A stretch of 5,192 nucleotides of DNA, from contig JACMOT010000476.1 in the NCBI GenBank assembly GCA_014377915.1, positions 1 through 5,192 on the forward strand, written 5' to 3'. The notes under the pieces are model-generated. The model searched no databases, was not told the origin of the DNA, and saw only the letters and a list, made by a program, of their open reading frames with translations. Every line of letters starts with the position of its first letter. Positions within the stretch are counted from its first letter, which is position 1. Position numbers and translations under genes: made by a program. This document shows positions 1 to 5,192 of the stretch, in pieces. The stretch comes from Tardiphaga sp. GTDB lineage: Bacteria > Pseudomonadota > Alphaproteobacteria > Rhizobiales > Xanthobacteraceae.

Positions 1-621
1 ATGTTTTCCGAAGTCACCGAAGTGCGCGACGCCATCCATCTGCTGACGCCGCGCGCGGCCAACCAGGACGAGGCGGTTGCGCTGATCCGCGAGATGGACT
101 GGTACGATCGTTATCTCCAGAATGGCGAAGCCGACCGCAGCGCCAATACCACGCCCGGCAACAAAAAGGGCGGCCTGTCCAACATCGTCGAGAAGGCGAT
201 GGGCTCGGTGATCAAGTCCGGGACGTCGGCGATCTCCGGCGTGCTGTCGCCCGGCGAGCGCGTCCGCGAAAAAGGCCTGATCTTCGCGGCCACCCCGGCC
301 AGCGATTTCATCTGCGGCACGCTGCAGCTGGCGTCCGGCATGAACCTGCACGTCTTCACCACCGGGCGCGGCACGCCCTATGGGCTCGCGGCGGCACCGG
401 TGATCAAGGTATCCACCCGCAGCGACCTGTCAGCGCGCTGGCACGATCTGATCGACCTCGATGCCGGCACCATCGCGACGGGCAAGGCCAGCATCGAGGA
501 GGTCGGCTGGGAGCTGTTTCACATGATTTTGGACGTCGCCAGCGGTCGCAAGAAGACCTGGGCCGACAAATGGGGCATCCACAATTCGCTGGCGCTGTTC
601 AATCCGGGACCGGTGACGTAG
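1..621 (+). CDS. garD: Galactarate dehydratase, C-terminal part (5' end outside window)
   Basis: This is the C-terminal 206 residues of D-galactarate dehydratase, the cytoplasmic enzyme that removes water from galactarate to give 5-dehydro-4-deoxy-D-glucarate in sugar-diacid catabolism. The match to GarD as I recall it from E. coli is close through nearly the whole fragment: the block [16 protein letters not shown] at window residues 54-69, [15 protein letters not shown] (72-86), [19 protein letters not shown] (97-115), [10 protein letters not shown] (119-128), [12 protein letters not shown] (145-156) and the family ending ALFNPGPVT. Family members are about 510-520 residues, so some 300 N-terminal residues lie outside the window. 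The ATG at base 1 is almost certainly an internal methionine, not the start. The related altronate dehydratase UxaA shares the fold, but the [28 protein letters not shown] stretch (broken across residues 102-129) fits GarD better. No frameshift is seen. The gene converges on the XRE/GNAT-like gene. Confidence 0.93.
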   Translation: MFSEVTEVRDAIHLLTPRAANQDEAVALIREMDWYDRYLQNGEADRSANTTPGNKKGGLSNIVEKAMGSVIKSGTSAISGVLSPGERVREKGLIFAATPASDFICGTLQLASGMNLHVFTTGRGTPYGLAAAPVIKVSTRSDLSARWHDLIDLDAGTIATGKASIEEVGWELFHMILDVASGRKKTWADKWGIHNSLALFNPGPVT

Positions 622-681
622 GCGGGATCAACTAAAGATGAAATGACGGCATTGTGGTGCAGATTCAGCTTTAACGCATCA

Positions 682-712
682 CGTGCGAAGCGGGCGCATG
701 CGCGAGCGCACG
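682..712. terminator. Possible hairpin between two convergent genes
   Basis: The 110-bp gap between the garD stop and the stop of the facing minus-strand gene holds one notable structure. CGTGCG at 682-687 pairs with CGCACG at 707-712, and the loop contains the self-complementary 10-mer GCGCATGCGC (694-703). The position suggests a bidirectional terminator shared by the convergent pair. There is no T tract on either strand and the outer stem is only 6 bp, so this is a weak call. I see nothing else in the gap. Confidence 0.3.
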
Positions 713-731
713 ATACGAGATCCAGCCTTGT

Positions 732-1706
732 CTACTTCCCCAAGCGCCTGGCCAGTTCACGGCAGCGCATCAGGAAGGGGGTTTTCAGAACCACCGACTC
801 GATCTCGCGCATCGTGATCTGTTTGCGATACCGCGCCGCCTGATCTTCCGAGATCGCGGGACTGGCGAGCTGAAACCCGAAGTATTTGTGCAGCAGATGC
901 TTGCCCTCCGGCGAGGCGGCCTCCGCCACCACCTGCAGCCGCTGGTCCTTCGGCAGATCGTAATCATTCTCCAACCAGCGCAGCAAGGTGAAGCCGATGA
1001 TGCAGGGCAACACAGAGTGAAGTCCCTGCAGACTGGTCGATGACGAGATCCCCGAAAAATACCAGCAATGTCCCGCAGAGGCCGCGATGACCGGTGTCCG
1101 CAGATCGTGCTCGGACACCTCCCTCCGGACGAAGGCTCCGGCCCATTGCCCGGTGACCGGAAACAGTCCGGTCACCGCGACCGGCTCGGCCCCGTCATAG
1201 GCGCACAGAAACCCCTCCGGATAGGCCAGCCACCATTCCTTGAACAGGTCACGACCGATGCTGCCTACCGCGCCATAGGCATCGAGGTCGAAGTCATAGA
1301 CCTTGTTAAGGTCTCCCAGCGTCGGGATCGGCAGTCCGAATTGCAGCCGCGTGTCCATGTCGTGATACACTCCGCGTCCTTTGCCTTCGTCGCGGGCCCG
1401 CAGATAGGCGTCCTGAAAATCCTGCCGCAGCCGGTCATAGGCGGGGTCAGGCGGCATCCCGAAAAAGATGCGCTGGATCGTCGGTAAATTTTTCTCCGGG
1501 AGCGAGCGGCCTTTTCTCCAGTGCGAAACGCTTCTGCGAATTGTGCTGCCCCCGTCGGTACCGGTGCCGATGATCGCTTCGGCAAACTGCCGGTCGCTCC
1601 ACGGCCCGCGTTTTTCGACCGGCAAATCGGGTTTGCCGCGCGGGTTGGTGCCGCGTTCGAGATGCCAGACCAGCAATCTCGCAAACTCCTTTCGGCGATT
1701 TTCCAT
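732..1706 (-). CDS. XRE-like HTH protein with C-terminal GNAT-like domain
   Basis: The protein is 324 residues if it starts at the ATG at 1706, which has GGCGGGGG just upstream. The open frame continues to a TTG at 1907, but those 67 extra residues are low-complexity (FQPLFSLFQLFQ from 9-bp repeats) and look non-coding. Residues 1-85 resemble an XRE-type DNA-binding domain: a helix at 7-19, WSDRQFAEAI (36-45), then a recognition-helix pattern VSHWRKGRSLPEKNL (60-74). Residues 119-285 have the alternation of a GNAT fold: EWWLAYPEGFLCAYDG (157-172), a strand at WYFSGI (215-220), a hydrophobic helix 229-246, and VVAEAASPEGKHLLHKYFGF (259-278). The usual R/Q-x-x-G-x-G/A acetyl-CoA loop is not visible, so catalysis is doubtful; it may be a ligand sensor. 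I do not recognise a named family. The C-terminal tail (285-324) is basic. The neighbouring divergent small ORF could be its target, by inference only. Confidence 0.75.
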   Translation of the reverse strand: MENRRKEFARLLVWHLERGTNPRGKPDLPVEKRGPWSDRQFAEAIIGTGTDGGSTIRRSVSHWRKGRSLPEKNLPTIQRIFFGMPPDPAYDRLRQDFQDAYLRARDEGKGRGVYHDMDTRLQFGLPIPTLGDLNKVYDFDLDAYGAVGSIGRDLFKEWWLAYPEGFLCAYDGAEPVAVTGLFPVTGQWAGAFVRREVSEHDLRTPVIAASAGHCWYFSGISSSTSLQGLHSVLPCIIGFTLLRWLENDYDLPKDQRLQVVAEAASPEGKHLLHKYFGFQLASPAISEDQAARYRKQITMREIESVVLKTPFLMRCRELARRLGK

Positions 1707-1754
1707 ATCGGCACCCCCGCCATCGATCTCGGCGTCGGTCGGAGAGACAAGCCG

Positions 1755-1781
1755 CTGGAACAGCTGGAACAGCGAGAACAG
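1755..1781. repeat. Three 9-bp tandem repeats (CTGGAACAG)
   Basis: CTGGAACAG occurs at 1755-1763 and exactly again at 1764-1772, followed by the variant CGAGAACAG at 1773-1781 and a partial copy CTGGAAC at 1785-1791. The unit is a multiple of three, so it reads through open frames on both strands and lengthens the apparent frame of the minus-strand gene. The array sits between the arms of an 8-bp inverted repeat. Confidence 0.8.
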
Positions 1782-1917
1782 CGGCTGGAACGAGGCACAA
1801 GAGGCGGATTCAAACGGCGGATCCCGACAGACTTCGTTCCGCGGATCGCTCGAGGAACCAACCACCGAAGTCCACCGAGCAGTCGCAGCAGAAGGAAAAA
1901 CGTTCAACGATCATTAC

Positions 1918-1922
1918 GGAGG
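1918..1922 (+). promoter_or_regulatory. Strong Shine-Dalgarno site GGAGG
   Basis: GGAGG lies six bases before the ATG at 1929 and only one base before the alternative ATG at 1924. The spacing therefore selects 1929 and the frame of the 58-residue small protein over the overlapping frame that begins at 1924. Confidence 0.65.
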
Positions 1923-1928
1923 TATGAA

Positions 1929-2105
1929 ATGCTCAGTCTCCTTAATCTCTCTCTCGCCATCGCGTCGGCCGTCGAAAGCGTCCTTTTCCTCATCGAGTCC
2001 AAGCTCACCGAAGCCCTGCGGCACCACACCTATCTGCTGCGTGCCGCGCTGTATGGATATCTCGCGGTGATCCACGGCCTCTGCCTGGTCGCGGGCCATG
2101 GCTAG
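1929..2105 (+). CDS. Small hydrophobic protein, 58 residues, unknown function
   Basis: This is an unrecognised small gene supported by its signals rather than by homology. GGAGG is placed six bases before the ATG, and a perfect 10-bp GC hairpin begins eight bases after the TAG stop. The protein opens with a hydrophobic segment, residues 1-22 (MLSLLNLSLAIASAV followed by ESVLFLI), then a short charged stretch with E23, K25, E28, R31 and two histidines (32-33), then a second hydrophobic segment at about 34-57 containing YLLRAALYGYLAVIHGLCLVAG. It could be a two-helix membrane protein or an amphipathic peptide. It is divergent from the XRE/GNAT-like gene and convergent with the GNAT acetyltransferase gene. 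The same frame is open upstream to 1521, but that part overlaps the minus-strand gene and reads as its shadow. No function is claimed. Confidence 0.55.
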   Translation: MLSLLNLSLAIASAVESVLFLIESKLTEALRHHTYLLRAALYGYLAVIHGLCLVAGHG

Positions 2106-2113
2106 CCGGCACG

Positions 2114-2141
2114 GCGGCCGCGGACCTGGCCCCGCGGCCGC
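2114..2141. terminator. Perfect GC-rich hairpin, probable bidirectional terminator
   Basis: GCGGCCGCGG (2114-2123) pairs perfectly with CCGCGGCCGC (2132-2141) across an 8-base loop: ten base pairs, all G-C. It lies between the stop of the small plus-strand gene (2105) and the stop of the minus-strand GNAT gene, whose TAG (2141-2143) overlaps the last base of the stem. On the plus strand it is followed by a moderately T-rich stretch (TACTTCAATTCCTTC), so termination of the small gene is the better-supported use. No T tract follows on the minus strand. Confidence 0.6.
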
Positions 2142-2641
2142 TACTTCAATTCCTTCATCATCACCACCGACACCTGGTGAAAGCCGTTACGCTCGAAAAA
2201 ATGATGGGCGTCGTGATTATCCTTGCCGCTCTCCAGGAAGAAGCGTTGGACGCCCTGCGCCCTGGCCTGCTCGAAGATCCAGTCGACAAATCGCTGCCCG
2301 AGCTGATGCCCGCGCTGGTTCTTGTCGATCACGATATCTTCCAGCACCGCGAACGGAATTCGAACACCGAGATTCCAGCTGACGAAGGCGACCGCGACGA
2401 TATCGTTCCCGACAAAGCCGCATGCGATCCGTTGCCCGGCAATCGTGTCGCTCGGCACGCGCTCGGCGATTTCAGCGCGCAGGAACGCGCTGAAATCCGG
2501 AAACCATTCGGACGGCGATCTGGCGCGTCCGAACTGCAATTCCGAATGCGAGATGTAGGATACCGGGAGTTCGTCGGTGAACAGCCTTGCGGCGTCATCG
2601 ATGCGCGCTTCCTCGTTGAGCCAGGCAAACCGAATGTCCAA
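2141..2641 (-). CDS. GNAT family N-acetyltransferase
   Basis: A complete 166-residue GNAT protein, the usual size for a stand-alone acetyltransferase that moves an acetyl group from acetyl-CoA to an amine; the substrate cannot be told. It opens with a typical beta strand and helix (IRFAWLNEEARIDDAARLF, residues 3-21). Motif A is VLEDIVIDKNQRGHQLG (99-115): a strand followed by the CoA loop R110-G111-H112-Q113-L114-G115, in which the usual middle glycine is Q113. Motif B follows as FFLESGKDNHDAHHFFERNGF (split over 134-154), where the helix ends in the characteristic F-x-x-x-G-F. The start is TTG at 2641, with AGGAG seven bases upstream; no other start lies further upstream in frame. It has its own promoter at 2731-2759, 148 bp downstream of the MFS gene on the same strand, and ends on a shared hairpin. 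Confidence 0.88.
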   Translation of the reverse strand: MDIRFAWLNEEARIDDAARLFTDELPVSYISHSELQFGRARSPSEWFPDFSAFLRAEIAERVPSDTIAGQRIACGFVGNDIVAVAFVSWNLGVRIPFAVLEDIVIDKNQRGHQLGQRFVDWIFEQARAQGVQRFFLESGKDNHDAHHFFERNGFHQVSVVMMKELK

Positions 2642-2678
2642 AGCCTGTCTCCTGCCCTGCGCCCATACGACGACGTGC

Positions 2679-2699
2679 TGGCAAGCTGTCAGCCTGCCA
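2679..2699 (-). promoter_or_regulatory. Hairpin in the leader of the GNAT gene
   Basis: Read on the minus strand, TGGCAGGCT and AGCTTGCCA pair as a 9-bp stem (one G-T wobble) around a three-base loop. It lies between the predicted promoter and the TTG start, its inner edge about 37 bases before the start codon. It could be a dyad operator, an mRNA structure affecting stability or translation, or chance. There is no T tract after it, so it is not a standard attenuator. Confidence 0.4.
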
Positions 2700-2730
2700 A
2701 GGTCGCGACGCTGAAAGTCGTGTTGCTCCG

Positions 2731-2759
2731 ATCATACAATTTTTGATAAAATGCGTCAA
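2731..2759 (-). promoter_or_regulatory. Sigma70-type promoter for the GNAT gene
   Basis: On the minus strand TTGACG (2759-2754) and TATGAT (2736-2731) are separated by exactly 17 bases (2753-2737) in an AT-rich pocket that stands out from the surrounding GC-rich DNA. Five of six bases match the consensus in each box. Transcription would begin near 2724, leaving a leader of about 80 bases before the TTG at 2641. The -35 box is 30 bases beyond the MFS stop codon, so the GNAT gene can be expressed separately from the kdsA-MFS unit. Confidence 0.72.
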
Positions 2760-2788
2760 AGCGCCTTTCGCGCAATGCGTCGCGCCGA

Positions 2789-4000
2789 TCACCGAACGGC
2801 GGCATCCTCCGGCTTCGTCGGCTTCAACAGCCGCACGCAGGCGAAGCCCAGCGCGAATATGATCAGCGCGCTGGTGAGCAGCGTCGGCAGCTTGCCGAGA
2901 TGCGACATCCCGAAACCATAGGCCACCGGGCCCAGGCTCTGCCCCATGAAGAAGCAGAAGGCGTGCAGCGACATCGCGCTGGCGCGGGCCTCCTGCGACA
3001 GCTCGCTGGAGAAGATCTGCAGCGAACCATGCAGCATGTAGAAGCCCCAGCCCATCAACAGCAGGCACAGCGCCTGCGCCTGCCATGGCGGCCCGAAGCC
3101 GACGATGGCAAGTTGCAGCGCCATCACGATGCCGCCGGAAATCATCATGCCGTTGACGCCGATCCGCGGCAGCATCCGCGACACGGTGCCGGCATAGAAC
3201 AGCCCGCCGATCGCAAAACACGCCAGCACCATACCGGCGATCGACAGGCTGGTGACGCCGCGCTCGAACAGGAACGAGGCGAGGTAGGGAAACAGGCCGA
3301 AGATGCAACAGCCCTCGATGAACACCGCGCTGTAGCAGATCGCGGTATTGGGATTGGCGAAGATGGCGCGGTAGCCATGGCGCAGCACCGCGAGATCCAC
3401 TCTGCCCGGCGGCTTCGCCAGTTTTGCATTCTTGAAGCCGAGCGCAATCGCCACCGAGGCCAGGATCGCCAGCGCGCCGAGTACCGCCAGCACGCCGCGC
3501 CAGCCGAACAGATCGCCGATCACGCCGGAGGCCGTGGCCCCGAGCAGGTTGCCGGTCATTGACCCGGCCAGCACCCGGCTGATCGCGACCTGCCGTTTCA
3601 GCGGCGGGACCAGATCGGCGGTCAGGCTCAGCGTCACCGGAAACACCCCGCCGGCGCCGATGCCGGCGAGCACCCGGGTGACCAGCAGCAACTCGTAGGA
3701 CGAGGTCAGCGAACCCAGAATATTGGCGACGCCGAGCAGCACCAGACAGACCACCATCAGCCGCGCCTTGCCGAACAGGTCGGCGGCGGCGCCCAGCGCC
3801 GGCTGCACAATGGCAAAGGTGAAGGCCAGCGCCGACGACAGGCCGGCGGCGATGGCGATCGTCACACTGAGTTCGTCGGCGACATGCGGCAGCACCGGGT
3901 CGAGCGCCCGCATCGACAACGCCGCCGCGAACGATGCCAGCGCGATGATGTTCAGGACCGGCGGCATGCGCGCGCCGGGGTCGGCGCGCAGCCGCGGCAT
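2789..4000 (-). CDS. MFS transporter, 12 predicted membrane segments
   Basis: A 403-residue major facilitator superfamily permease of the inner membrane, probably a proton-coupled exporter or uptake carrier of unknown substrate. Twelve hydrophobic segments can be placed at about 14-33, 47-68, 80-98, 103-125, 140-163, 169-188, 218-245, 250-271, 283-302, 306-330, 341-364 and 372-391. The loop between segments 2 and 3 carries the MFS motif A as G70-AAA-D74-LFG-K78-A-R80. Segment 4 has R109 in TRVLAGIGAGGVFP, as in drug/sugar-type carriers, and a longer loop (189-217) divides the halves. The ATG at 4000 overlaps the kdsA stop as TAATG, with GGAA about seven bases upstream; a second ATG at residue 12 (3967) is possible but has no clear ribosome site. 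Co-translation with kdsA is likely. A link to lipopolysaccharide export is not supported by sequence alone. Confidence 0.9.
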   Translation of the reverse strand: MPRLRADPGARMPPVLNIIALASFAAALSMRALDPVLPHVADELSVTIAIAAGLSSALAFTFAIVQPALGAAADLFGKARLMVVCLVLLGVANILGSLTSSYELLLVTRVLAGIGAGGVFPVTLSLTADLVPPLKRQVAISRVLAGSMTGNLLGATASGVIGDLFGWRGVLAVLGALAILASVAIALGFKNAKLAKPPGRVDLAVLRHGYRAIFANPNTAICYSAVFIEGCCIFGLFPYLASFLFERGVTSLSIAGMVLACFAIGGLFYAGTVSRMLPRIGVNGMMISGGIVMALQLAIVGFGPPWQAQALCLLLMGWGFYMLHGSLQIFSSELSQEARASAMSLHAFCFFMGQSLGPVAYGFGMSHLGKLPTLLTSALIIFALGFACVRLLKPTKPEDAAVR

Positions 4001-4851
4001 TAATGCGTTCCGGCTTTGGCCAGCGCGTCGAACGCCATCAAATTGCGGATCAGGGCTTCGAAGTCGCGCAACGGCACCATGTTGGGACCGTCGGAAGGCG
4101 CATGGTCGGGGTCGGGATGGGTCTCGATGAACACGCCGGCGACGCCGACGGCCACCGCGGCGCGCGCCAGCACCGGAACGAATTCGCGCTCGCCGCCGGA
4201 CGAGGTGCCCTTGCCGCCGGGCTGCTGCACCGAATGGGTGGCGTCGAAGATGACCGGCGCGCCGGTGGTCCGCGCCAGGATCGGCAGCGCCCGCATGTCC
4301 GACACCAGCGTGTTGTAGCCGAACGAGGCGCCGCGCTCGGTGACCAGCACGCGGTCATTGCCCGACGAGGTCAGCTTGGCGACCACATTGGCCATATCCC
4401 ACGGCGCCAGGAACTGACCTTTCTTGACGTTGACGACCTTGCCCGTGGCCGCCGCCGCCAGCAGCAGGTCGGTCTGCCGGCACAGGAACGCCGGAATCTG
4501 CAGCACGTCGACGGCTTCCGCGGCGCGGGCGCACTGATCGATCTCATGGACATCGGTTAGCACCGGCAGGCCAAAGGTCTCGCGGATCTCGGCGAAGATC
4601 GGCAGCGCCTGGTCGATGCCGATGCCGCGCGCCGCCGAGGCGCTGGTGCGGTTGGCCTTGTCGAACGAGGTTTTATAGACGAGGCCGATATTGAGCCTGG
4701 TCGCGATCTCCTTGAGCGCGCTGGCCACCTCCAGCGCGTGCGCGCGGCTCTCGAGCTGGCAGGGCCCGGCAATGATCGACAGCGGCAGCGCGTTGCCGAA
4801 TTGCACGGCGCCGGCGGAGACGATCGCGGCGGCTGGAGAGATAGCGCTCAA
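4000..4851 (-). CDS. kdsA: 3-deoxy-8-phosphooctulonate synthase (KDO-8-P synthase)
   Basis: This cytoplasmic enzyme condenses phosphoenolpyruvate with arabinose 5-phosphate to make KDO 8-phosphate for the lipopolysaccharide inner core. The full 283-residue length is normal. Landmarks: IAGPCQLES (27-35), [12 protein letters not shown] (59-70), DVHE (100-103), [14 protein letters not shown] (117-130), [13 protein letters not shown] (141-153), [16 protein letters not shown] (172-187), [12 protein letters not shown] (202-213), [15 protein letters not shown] (243-257). Cys31, His206, Glu243 and Asp254 occupy the four metal-ligand positions known from Aquifex KdsA. With Cys31 where E. coli has Asn, and SDGP rather than CDGP, it is of the metal-dependent class. 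The start is TTG at 4851: AGGAA lies six bases upstream and an in-frame TAG (4863-4861) rules out anything earlier. A GTG at residue 16 is a weaker alternative. The gene overlaps the MFS start by one base. Confidence 0.96.
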   Translation of the reverse strand: MSAISPAAAIVSAGAVQFGNALPLSIIAGPCQLESRAHALEVASALKEIATRLNIGLVYKTSFDKANRTSASAARGIGIDQALPIFAEIRETFGLPVLTDVHEIDQCARAAEAVDVLQIPAFLCRQTDLLLAAAATGKVVNVKKGQFLAPWDMANVVAKLTSSGNDRVLVTERGASFGYNTLVSDMRALPILARTTGAPVIFDATHSVQQPGGKGTSSGGEREFVPVLARAAVAVGVAGVFIETHPDPDHAPSDGPNMVPLRDFEALIRNLMAFDALAKAGTH

Positions 4852-4872
4852 GAGATGTTCCTATGCTCTAGG

Positions 4873-4977
4873 GTGGGATGGGTAGAACCTCGGGCGCGCG
4901 ACGCGCGCCGGAGGCGAAACCTATCAGCGTAGTCACGGGTGTAACGATGGGTTTCGCAACGGCTCCACCCATCCTAC
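4873..4977. repeat. Long imperfect palindrome, probable dispersed intergenic repeat
   Basis: The element has nested arms. The outer arm 4873-4886 pairs with 4964-4977 around the core GGATGGGT / ACCCATCC, with one mismatch and one wobble. The inner arm GCGAAACCTATC (4914-4925) pairs with GATGGGTTTCGC (4946-4957) over all 12 positions with one wobble, leaving a 20-base loop. It fills most of the gap between the NIPSNAP-like gene and kdsA and ends about 10 bases before the kdsA ribosome site. From memory, GGATGGGT...GCGAAACCCATC blocks recur between genes in Bradyrhizobium-type genomes; copy number cannot be tested here. Confidence 0.7.
4888..4914. repeat. GC-only hairpin inside the palindrome's left half
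   Basis: GGCGCGC (4893-4899) and GCGCGCC (4903-4909) form a perfect 7-bp stem around GAC. The stem continues outward as CCTC (4888-4891) with GAGG (4911-4914) after one G-G mismatch. The right half of the larger palindrome has no partner for it, so it looks like extra sequence in one arm. It could also terminate transcription from the NIPSNAP-like gene, though no T tract follows on the minus strand. Confidence 0.6.
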
Positions 4978-4987
4978 GAGGCCTGCG

Positions 4988-5192
4988 TTATTTCAACGCC
5001 GAGAATGCCGTCGGCGTCAGCAACTGGCTGACGATGTTGCCGACGATCTGCCCGCTCTCCTCGGTCTTGGCGCGCGCCGAAATCCAGTCCGGATCGCTCT
5101 GGAACGCGTTCCACTTCGTCTCCCGATCGGCCATCGAATCCCATGCCAGGATGTAGGTCAGTTCCTGGTTGGATTCGCCGATCAGCGTGGTG
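4988..5192 (-). CDS. NIPSNAP family protein, C-terminal 67 residues (5' end outside window)
   Basis: A minus-strand frame is open from the window edge to a TAA at 4990-4988, giving 67 residues. It reads ESNQELTYILAWDSMADRE (residues 6-24), then KWNAFQSDPDWISARAKTE (26-44), and ends LTPTAFSALK. This is the pattern of the C-terminal half of NIPSNAP/EthD-like ferredoxin-fold proteins of about 100-110 residues: an aromatic strand (YILAW), a helix with W-x-x-F, D-P-x-W and a KTEE helix. NIPSNAP proteins are small alpha/beta-barrel dimers without an agreed bacterial function. It precedes kdsA on the same strand, 136 bp away with the palindrome between, so shared transcription is possible. The stop, reading frame and composition are normal; the start lies beyond the window. 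Confidence 0.8.
   Translation of the reverse strand, partial: TTLIGESNQELTYILAWDSMADRETKWNAFQSDPDWISARAKTEESGQIVGNIVSQLLTPTAFSALK

Larger units (their letters stand above)
1707..1928. promoter_or_regulatory. Divergent intergenic region with clustered GGAAC sites
   Basis: This spacer separates the start of the XRE/GNAT-like gene (minus strand) from the small ORF (plus strand), so it should hold both promoters if the chosen starts are right. No convincing -35/-10 pair was found on either strand. It does hold five GGAAC or GTTCC pentamers (1757-1761, 1766-1770, 1787-1791, 1836-1840, 1854-1858), the last two forming an inverted pair 13 bp apart. It also holds an 8-bp inverted repeat, AGCCGCTG (1750-1757) and CAGCGGCT (1779-1786). 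An operator role is inference from position next to an HTH gene. Confidence 0.35.

Noticed and set aside
1755..1791. CRISPR-like or larger tandem repeat array
   Set aside because: Units are only nine bases, adjacent without spacers, and number about three.
1707..1907. 67-residue N-terminal extension of the XRE/GNAT-like protein from a TTG at 1907
   Set aside because: The extension starts at TTG without a clear ribosome site, is low-complexity where the 9-bp repeats are, and the ATG at 1706 has a purine-rich G run at suitable distance.
1521..1928. Upstream continuation of the small-protein frame, and the overlapping frame from 1468 to 2070, on the plus strand
   Set aside because: They lie opposite the XRE/GNAT-like gene and have arginine- and serine-rich shadow composition. 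The GGAGG at 1918-1922 places the real start at 1929.
732..2641. A GNAT toxin-antitoxin pair made of the XRE/GNAT-like gene, the small ORF and the GNAT gene
   Set aside because: Known GNAT toxins are co-transcribed with an adjacent RHH or HTH antitoxin. Here the genes are divergent or convergent, with separate signals and a terminator-like hairpin between them.
2177..2746. Open plus-strand frame of 189 codons opposite the GNAT gene
   Set aside because: The minus strand encodes a recognisable GNAT protein with a promoter and ribosome site; the plus frame has no start signal or family pattern.
2761..2788. Terminator for the MFS gene in the GC-rich stretch after its stop
   Set aside because: Only short, overlapping GCGC/CGCG pairings can be drawn and there is no T tract on the minus strand.
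2900..3562. Open plus-strand frame of 220 codons opposite the MFS gene
   Set aside because: The translation is rich in H, R, Q and E without any domain pattern, as expected for the complement of hydrophobic high-GC codons.
4003..4560. Open plus-strand frame of 185 codons opposite kdsA
   Set aside because: It is antisense to a clearly identified, conserved enzyme and has the composition of a shadow frame.

Overview
The window is high-GC, densely packed DNA whose proteins look alphaproteobacterial, most like Bradyrhizobium, Rhodopseudomonas and relatives (Nitrobacteraceae). The evidence is the close-to-standard sequence of the KDO-8-phosphate synthase and of the NIPSNAP-like fragment, and an intergenic palindrome built on GGATGGGT and GCGAAACC blocks that I associate with those genomes. 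The assignment comes from recalled family sequences, not from a database search.

Left part (1-2105): the 3' end of a galactarate dehydratase gene (garD) runs on the + strand to 621. It converges on a minus-strand gene (732-1706) for a protein with an N-terminal XRE-like helix-turn-helix and a C-terminal GNAT-like fold lacking a recognisable acetyl-CoA loop. Upstream of that gene is a 222-bp spacer rich in GGAAC half-sites and 9-bp tandem repeats. Divergent from it is a 58-codon hydrophobic small ORF (1929-2105) with an excellent ribosome binding site, followed at once by a perfect GC-rich hairpin.

Right part (2141-5192): everything is on the minus strand, so it is transcribed right to left. 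The order is the 3' end of a NIPSNAP-family gene (4988-5192), a long imperfect palindrome (4873-4977), kdsA (KDO-8-phosphate synthase, metal-dependent class), an MFS transporter whose ATG overlaps the kdsA stop by one base, and a GNAT acetyltransferase with its own consensus-like sigma70 promoter (TTGACG, 17 bp, TATGAT) and a hairpin in its leader.

How they work together: kdsA supplies the KDO precursor for lipopolysaccharide core, and the MFS gene is probably co-translated with it, although its substrate is unknown. The GNAT gene looks independently transcribed. garD is sugar-acid catabolism and unrelated. I see no convincing new multi-gene system. The least explained part is the divergent pair of XRE/GNAT-like regulator and small hydrophobic protein around 1707-2141.
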